Source of the DNA: Diplocarpon mali
Taxonomy: Eukaryota; Ascomycota; Leotiomycetes; Helotiales; Drepanopezizaceae
Reading direction: 5' to 3'
Length of the DNA stretch: 39,558 nt
Assembly (NCBI GenBank): GCA_024741835.1
Contig: JAENRP010000204.1
Coordinates: forward strand, 37,523-77,080
The position numbers and the translations under genes are program-made. This document shows positions 33,331 to 39,558 of this stretch, piece after piece; position 1 is the first letter of the stretch, and each line of letters begins with the position of its first letter. The notes beneath the pieces were generated by a model. The model saw nothing but the letters and a program-made list of their open reading frames with translations. It did no database searches and was not told the origin of the DNA.

Positions 33331-35742
33331 TTTAGCACCTTTTCAAGTCTGGTTATGCCCTAATAGGCCTTTGTACCTATCCTTCCTTTTTAATAGTTAT
33401 TGAATTAGTATTTACTAATTGCTAAAGGGCCTAATTTGGATTGGCTTTTATTATAGCATCGGCGGGGTTACTAGCGCCATCGATCTAATGTATCTTTATA
33501 AGCTTCCTATTCTTATACGATTGTCATATAGCTATTATATCGATTATTAATCGCTTCTCCTTTATAGTACCCAATTTGACGATATACTTATATAAGGAGA
33601 GGGAATCTATATATATAATAATAGGGAGGCGGGGTAGACTTAGCTTAGCTATTACTATATCGATTGTTATAGCTATAGAAACTAGTATATCAATACCTAC
33701 TACTATAGTATATAGTTCAAAGGCTAGTATAGCTCTTATCACTCTCTTATACTTTATCAAGCTATAGTATAGAATATTGCCTTTTAAAGTAAACTGCGAT
33801 TCTCCTTCTTCTTTAGTAGCTAGTATAATAATATAGCCGATCTATAAGCTTAAATCCTTATTATTAGCAAAAGATCTATTAATAAATGCGAATAGTTTAG
33901 CGTTCTGCAAATTAATAGCAAGGTAGGTCAGGCCTCTTTTAAGGTTATTTCAAATCTATTTAAATCGCTTATTTAAATTCTCTATATCTTAAACTATCAG
34001 ATCCTAATATTAGGCTATAGCTAATAAATCGAAGGAAGCTTTTGGCTAGCAGATCGTAGCTAAATAAGCTCCTTTTGCTCTTTGCTCTAAGTATTATTAC
34101 TTATAGCCCTCTTAAGAAGTATCGACTAGTTCTAGCCTTTGGCCCTGGCCCTTTTATCGCATATATATTATATCTCCTTCCTAGGAAATAATACACCTAT
34201 TAAAAGCTAGTGATTTAGTACTCGATAGGTATTATATTAGCTTTATAAGGAATCCTACCCTTTTAATCTTATCCTCCTCCTTTTTTAAGAAGTCTACTTC
34301 TCTAAGTATCAAAGTATTATCTATTTGTATTCCTACTATACCGAAAAAGGGAGAAGTGCTTAAGGTTAATAATAGATAGGGGTTATAAGTTGAGTTAGCT
34401 ATACTAAGATTGCTGCAATAGTGCTTATAATAGGTGCTAAACTAATGATTTCCTAATTCGGGATACTATAAAGCAGTAGTACTACTTTAAAGACCGTACT
34501 TGCAGGGAATAGCTTAGCAATATCTTATAAAGGAAATATAAATATATCTTATAGTAGCTTTAAAGCTGCCTAAGTATACGCTTATATAATATCCTATAGG
34601 CTAAGAATGCCCTTCTTACCCTATTCTTTAAAGTATTCTTAGACTAATACTAAAAGGCATACTAAAAGGCATTAGCTTACTTATTAGATCGTTAGAGATT
34701 AAGTGATTATACCTTCCTCCTTCTTACTAGTATTATTCTAGGCCTATATAACTAGCTTTAATTTTTCAAATAAGTAGTCTATTTCCTTCCCCTTTATCTT
34801 ATTAACTATTCTTAATTTAAAGATCCTCTTGCCTTTTATAGCAGGGTCATTTTTATTTATTAGTATAAATACCCCTTTATTTATTAGCCTTTAATACTCC
34901 TTTAGGCGAGATTGCTAAAAAGGGCGCCTAAGAGTAGTAATCTTGCCTTCTACCTATAGCTTTTACAATAGTTCCTAATCCCTATTCTCCTTTTCTATTA
35001 GGAATACCTCCGTTTTTAGCTATATATAACTTATTATCTGCTCTAAAGGATATTTATATCTTAGTATTATAGTTATTATCGATTATAAAAAGGCTAGAAA
35101 TAGGCTTAATAAAAGGAACCTCTACTCTTGGTAATTGCTTGCGGCTATTAAGTTACAGCTTAATTAAGCAAGAGGGCTCTACTTCTTTATTAATATCAGT
35201 TGCATTCTACTCCCTTTTAATAATCGTTCGATCCTTAGGTTTAATTCCTTTAGTTTCTTTTAAGCAGTTTTCCTTATTATCGATTTTGAATAGGCGTATG
35301 CTTATCAACCTAAAGTGCTTTATTCTACTGCCGATATTGATTATATAGGTTTCGTTCTTTAAGCCTAGGAACTCGAATAGGCCTATCTATCCTCCCTTCT
35401 TCTAATATATTAATACTAGGTCTTTCAGCCTTAAATCGTAGATATAAGTGGTTCTAAGGCCATTTCTTATACTTAAAGCATCGTTAACTTTATAAGTAGT
35501 ATAGATCTTCCTTACTTCCTTTATAGCCTTCTTAATTATTACTACCCTTTATTCTACCGACGGATTTGGTAGATCTAGTTTAATTAGCCTTAGATATACC
35601 CTAAAAATAAGTAAAGTAGGAATCATCCTATTAGGTCCTGCTATATTATTAACTGCTTTAACGGCCATTTGCAGCCTTTTATTATTACTTAATCAAGGGT
35701 GTTTAGCTATTATTATCTTAAAGGCCTATCTTAAAGGGTAAT

Positions 35743-35827
35743 TGTCGTGCATAATACCGCTCGGCCAAAATGTGAATCCACACCTTAGGGCGCGTACTAG
35801 TATATTTAGCCTATTTTCTGCATAATA
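35743..35827 (-). repeat. 3' LTR of the TRIM
   Basis: 85 bp. It differs from the other copy by 4 transitions, all in CpA/TpG context. Confidence 0.9.
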
Positions 35828-36144
35828 TACCCCTTAGGTCGCTAGAAGAATAGTTTTTCCGGCGGCCTAAGTACTAGCCCAGTCTATAGTAGCGTAGATA
35901 TAGCGCATAGACCGCTAAGCTAGCAGGAAATAGGTGGTCGGAAGGCCGGAATGCATTTTTCTTCGGCCATACGTTAGAGGTCGTTTTACTTAAAACTATC
36001 GAAACTTCTGTCGATGCAGTCGAAACCGAGTATAATCATTGCCGAATTCTTTAAAAAGTGGTTTACTAGTAGAACTTCGAAGCAAGAAACGTCGGCTAAA
36101 CCTCGCGCAAAAGGAATGCGAAAAGAATTATCGCTACGCTTATA

Positions 36145-36155
36145 GGGCTTATAAC
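36145..36155 (-). other. Primer-binding site of the TRIM
   Basis: The minus strand reads GTTATAAGCCC directly after the 5' LTR; the initiator tRNA-Met complement is GGTTATGAGCCC, so one G is missing at the edge and one G is mutated to A. Confidence 0.65.
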
Positions 36156-36240
36156 TGTCGTATATAATACCGCTCGGCCAAAATGTGAATCCATACCTTA
36201 GGGCGCGTACTAGCATATTTAGCCTATTTTCTGCATAATA
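36156..36240 (-). repeat. 5' LTR of the TRIM
   Basis: 85 bp, adjoining the GTAAT duplication on the right. Confidence 0.9.
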
Positions 36241-37300
36241 GTAATAATACCGCTTGACCTTATTAATAGAGTGGTGCGCCTTTATAAGAACTAGCTTTAG
36301 GGTTATTCCTATAGATCTTAAAGAGCTTCTAAACTCTACCGAGTTAAAGTTAGTACTATAGTTGTATATTATAAAATCTAAAGGTCTAATATATATATTT
36401 AGCTAAGCCAATTTAAGGGCTTAAAATACTGCGTCGGCCGAATATGCTCTTATTCCCTTCTATAAGAACCTTGCGGCTCTAAATCCTATCGCTTTATCAA
36501 CTATATAAAGGGCGTTCCTTCTATCGAATTAAGCAATATCGATATATATAATATAATTGAAGTCAATATTATCTTAAAGCTTAAATCGGAATCTATAAGA
36601 GGCGTTAGCATAAAGTTGGTAATATCGGTATATTTCCTTTACTCTTGCTATAATACTAGAGTCTATATCATAACTGGCCTAGTTTAAGAGGTATTTAAAG
36701 CGTTTTACCAAAGGATGTTCAAATCTTTTATATAGCCTTTGGATCTCTATTTCTATTAAGTGGTATATATTGATTATACCCTTTAAAGTTATCAGAAGTT
36801 GCTCTATTATATTAAGTAAAAGCTATAAGTGCTTATGTTTTCTAATAATTAAGTGTTTCTCTTTGCCAATTATAAGCAAATTGCGCAGATTGTTATATTT
36901 AGCTCCTATTTTATCGAATTATTGCAAGCAGATTAAAAACAGTATATCTGCCTTTATAATTAAAAACTCTATAGGGCCTGCCGGTATTCGAATAGTTGTC
37001 TTACCGATTGCATTTTGCAAACCTGCCCTAAAGGTAATTTTATACTTTTTAGCGCCGAGTAGAGCTAGAATTGCATCTTATATATTTTATAAGGCTTTGA
37101 ATTAGTTAATTCCCCTTACATTTTTATTTAAGGCGCCTATATCAATCAAGAATCCTTAAAAGAATTGATCCGTCCACTAGGTTATAAATACCTTAGGGTC
37201 TGTTTATATTAGTTTATTAACCCTTATTATTAAGAGGTATTTAGCCTTTTGCTTTTTAAGCTAGTTAAGTATAGTTCTTAAGTTATATTCCTTTTTTAAA

Positions 37301-39480
37301 AGCTAGGAATACTATAGTAAAGTTGATATTACTATCCTTAGGGTTACTAATTGCTTAGTCCTCCTCTTTTAAAGAGGTTTCCTATTTATCCTTATCAGTC
37401 CTATTGCCTTTTAAATATACTCTATTATCTTCTTAAGCTAGGTATACCTTATATATTTTATCTATTGGCTTATACCCTTCGGCTTATCGGCTTATTATAT
37501 AATAAGACTTCTAGGCGGCTTTTTCTTCATTTAAGTGCTTACTACTATAGTAGTCCTTTTTCTAGTATATAATACACCTTATATAGCCTGGTTTTAATTA
37601 GAAGGTTATTCCTTTCTTATTACCTTAAGTAAACTTCATCTTTCTATTTAAAAAGTATACTATAAATTGCCTTTGCTCCTTAGCCAAATGATATTAAGGT
37701 CTATTAGTAGCTGAACTAGGGTGCTAGGGTTTAGATAGTCCGTTTTAAGCAACTACTTCTACGTAAGCCTATAAGCTATCTAATAGAGCTAGGAACGTCG
37801 CTAGTAGCTTAAAAAGTGCTATTTAAAATAGCCGATTCTTAGAAACACCTTATATAAGTCTATCTCTAATAGATCGATTGTTCTATATACTAGCGTATAG
37901 ACCCAATTGCAGGTTTTATAGCTCCTTAGTATAATTCTCGAGTTAGGTTAAGATTGGTTTCCCCCTTTAGTAGTCCTTTTATCGGAATAGGTCAAATATC
38001 AATCGAAACTACCTCCTTAGGAATCTACTACTCCTCTCTTTGGTCTTGTAATTAGTTTAAATGGCCTCTACTAGCTTAGCGAAATTGAAGTTCTTATTTT
38101 GCAAGTATTAATAGTAGTAGGTTAAAGCTAAGTCTTATAGTATAAAAGGAAACGCTCTATACTATATACTTTAGTCTATAGAGGCTCTTTAGTATAAATT
38201 AGCAAATATATAAAGCTTCTTATTAAAGTGATCTTTACCTTTTAAGTATTGAGTTTCTTTAGTATATATCTTACTTAGATTTATAAGAGTTTTAGCCTAA
38301 TCTAAAGTCAAAGGTTCTATAATATACTAAGATGGTTAAGCGTCGCTTTAGTTTAGGTCTAAAAGCGCTCTTAAACCTCTTTCTATAGCAAAGGGTAGCA
38401 ATAATCCGTCTCTCAGTTGGATTAGTAGTATCGGTATTAGATTCGGGATCTTTAGGTATTATATAACTAGGGTTCGTCCTAACTAAGGTTGATATAGTAT
38501 TCTTTAAAGGTTATATCATTCGGTTATTTATCTTAAAGTGTCCGCTTTATATAGGTTATCTTACGAAGTATTATTATTATATCTAAGGTATCCTTACTAA
38601 AGCGAGTCTTAGTATAGTATCTCCTATTTAGCTATAGTAACCCTTTAAGCAGGTGGCTCGCTTATTTATATAGATTTGGCAAATTCTAAAGTAGACCTTA
38701 TTCTATATTTTAGAGATTATACTATAACTGAGTTTAATACTTCTTAAGTCTATGATTCTAGCTGATCTTTTAGCCACTTATTCCCTTCTTAATATACTGT
38801 ATCGAAAAGTGCCTAGCTAATTAAAACGCCCTTCTTATGCTAAACGTATACTCTATAGTACTAAAGGTCGTCCCTTAAGCGTTATCGAACGTCCTTATTT
38901 AGCAATTTAAAGTCGCCAACTATCTAATCTTAGAACTCCTTTTAGAAGTCCTTAGCAAGGTATAACCCTTTCCTTTTGCCGTCTTATAGTGTCTTTTAGA
39001 AGTTCTTTGCATATAGGTCTTTTAATCTAAGGGCCTTTTCGCTAGGTTGATCCTCTTAAGGTCTTATATCCCTTTTAAAGTCCCTTAGTATCTGGGATTA
39101 CCTTAGATTAAGTGGTATTAATAGTCTCTTCTTAATCATTTCCTAATATTGTCTAGATATTGCTTTACGCCTTAATAGGGTTTAAAAGAAGTCTAATATA
39201 GTTGTATTTTATATATTATTACGCTATTATCTAATTGTAATTAGGATACTAATTGCACTTTAGTTTTACCCTAATTATAATGCGTAATAAAACGCAGGTA
39301 GAAGAGGATAGTATCTACCTTTAAAGTAATAACTCTAGCTCAATTTGCGTACCTTTCGCCTTTTCCCCTTTAGTAGTAACTAATATTACTTTATACATTT
39401 GGGTTAGTATTTAAGGTAAGCCGAAAATACAATCAAGTACTCCTTAAATTAAGAAAGAATTCTTCAGTTTAATAACCTTA
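37301..39480 (-). pseudogene. Copia-3 gag, with protease region at its end
   Basis: Read from about 39,480 leftwards. It includes SRFLRRQFRLIFDLFRQKDY and ENYTKELQNLQLGLYA (about 37,990-37,900), then LLDSLQAYVEVVAQ, and a cysteine-region remnant near 37,590-37,490 (KPGYIRCII, KDYYSSKHLNEEKAA) that resembles the GCWSTKH-type motif in gag of this ascomycete Copia clade, with Cys replaced by Tyr. Downstream the reading becomes less certain and should contain the protease, whose active site I could not identify. The start codon is not determined; next to the right LTR the expected primer-binding site (CTAATTAGTAGTAGTACC on the coding strand) matches no tRNA I recognise. Domain limits are approximate. 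Confidence 0.6.
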
Positions 39481-39512
39481 CTATCTATAGTAAAGGTACT
39501 ACTACTAATTAG

Positions 39513-39558
39513 TATAGGTTCTATACTAGTAATCGATATTTATATAAATATAGTTAAG
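39513..39558 (-). repeat. 5' LTR of Copia-3, first 46 bp, cut by window end
   Basis: Matches 31,835-31,880 with 5 differences in 46 bp, all RIP-type transitions. Confidence 0.85.

Larger units (their letters stand above)
35743..36240 (-). mobile_element. TRIM-like mini LTR retrotransposon, 498 bp
   Basis: A complete insertion: 85-bp terminal direct repeats, 328-bp interior, 5-bp duplication GTAAT. On the minus strand the LTR runs from a mutated TGTTATGCAG (now TATTATGCAG) to CGACA. Directly after the 5' copy is GTTATAAGCCC, complementary to the initiator tRNA-Met anticodon arm; before the 3' copy is AAGGGGTA, a purine tract. It thus has all signals needed for reverse transcription but no polymerase frame, the definition of a terminal-repeat retrotransposon in miniature. 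The open frame at 35,986-36,216 covers part of its interior and the 5' LTR and matches nothing known to me. The interior is richer in CG than the host element. Its priming site is that of Copia-1 and Copia-2, not recognisable in Copia-3, so its helper was probably of the former type. Confidence 0.85.
35738..36245. repeat. Target-site duplication GTAAT around the TRIM
   Basis: GTAAT at 35,738-35,742 and again at 36,241-36,245. Removing the element and one duplication restores the Copia-3 integrase frame. Confidence 0.95.
33331..37300 (-). pseudogene. Copia-3 pol: integrase, reverse transcriptase, RNase H
   Basis: Right to left. Pre-integrase RLYKRFEHPLVKRFKYLL (about 36,740-36,690), integrase core NFNYIIYIDIAQFD, then DFIIYNYSTNFNSVEF with Asp now Asn, and AHHSINKVKRYYY (about 36,260) where the catalytic Glu reads Lys. 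The TRIM at 35,743-36,240 interrupts just after this; skipping it restores PLRQAFKII and then LQMAVKAVN...GPN...IPTLLIF. Reverse transcriptase: YPELGNHWFSTYYKHY and the catalytic box GIVGIQIDNTLIL (about 34,310), second Asp now Asn. RNase H: KYKRVIRAILAFELYTIV (33,750) and IYIDSLSLYKYIVKLGT, then GASNPADAIIKANPN. The whole matches a common ascomycete Copia clade. The protease boundary was not resolved. Confidence 0.8.
31835..39558 (-). mobile_element. Copia-3: Copia-type LTR retrotransposon, RIP-mutated, runs off the window
   Basis: Minus-strand element starting exactly where repeat A2 stops. The outer LTR end (TATAGGTTCTATACTGG on the plus strand, from TGTAGG) recurs at 39,513, so nearly the whole element is in the window. 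Gag, integrase, reverse transcriptase and RNase H follow in Copia order from right to left. It belongs to a different Copia clade from Copia-1 and Copia-2, judging by its RT (Y-G-x-P-E-x-G-x-H-W type) and integrase, and has no palindromes. The left flank CTTTC (31,830-31,834) should be the target duplication, but the other side lies outside. Confidence 0.85.

Noticed and set aside
35986..36216. A small host gene on the minus strand
   Set aside because: It covers TRIM interior plus its 5' LTR, and half of its sequence repeats at the other LTR.
1..39558. A mitochondrial or bacterial origin suggested by the AT richness
   Set aside because: LTR retrotransposons with 5-bp duplications and directional C-to-T/G-to-A change in CpA/TpG show a RIP-affected fungal nuclear region.

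Overview
The window is a repeat-only, gene-poor, AT-rich block from what is almost certainly the nuclear genome of a filamentous ascomycete (Pezizomycotina) with an active history of RIP (repeat-induced point mutation). The evidence is direct. No open frame exceeds 111 codons in 39.5 kb, yet long retrotransposon proteins can be read if TAG/TAA are taken as mutated CAG/CAA/TGG. Repeat copies that can be compared differ almost only by C-to-T and G-to-A changes in CpA/TpG contexts. Catalytic residues are lost in the expected way (Asp to Asn, Cys or His to Tyr). I see no intact host gene, tRNA, rRNA or CRISPR array. The species is not determinable from this.

Layout. 1-7,429: two diverged copies (P1, P2) of an unrecognised protein of about 1,100 codons, both on the minus strand. 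7,860-25,700: a Gypsy-type element on the minus strand (Gypsy-1), split by a complete Copia element on the minus strand (Copia-2, 11,028-22,672, duplication AATCT), itself split by a complete Copia element on the plus strand (Copia-1, 15,201-20,754, duplication GAAAC). Reading across each junction restores the interrupted proteins. 26,641-31,834: an unrecognised plus-strand frame joined in phase to a truncated Copia-type element (Copia-4a), followed head to tail by a second copy (Copia-4b). 31,835 to the window end: a further Copia element on the minus strand (Copia-3) that interrupts Copia-4b and whose integrase is interrupted by a 498-bp TRIM-like mini-retrotransposon (duplication GTAAT).

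The most unusual signal is a short imperfect palindrome (two 11-nt arms around one base; arms ACTC[GC or CT]AGGCC) present about 29 times between 1 and 26,000 and not seen after that. It lies in P1, P2, Gypsy-1, Copia-1 and Copia-2. In 22 of the 23 copies within recognisable coding frames it is read in the same phase and gives a T-x-x-[PL]-G-[PL]-x-V peptide, whichever way it is inserted. It behaves like a protein-coding palindromic element placed in linkers between polyprotein domains, recalling the Rickettsia palindromic elements (RPE), but in fungal transposons. One cluster of eight copies has a strict 48/39-nt alternating period.

All counts and alignments were made by eye. Boundaries marked approximate should be treated as such.
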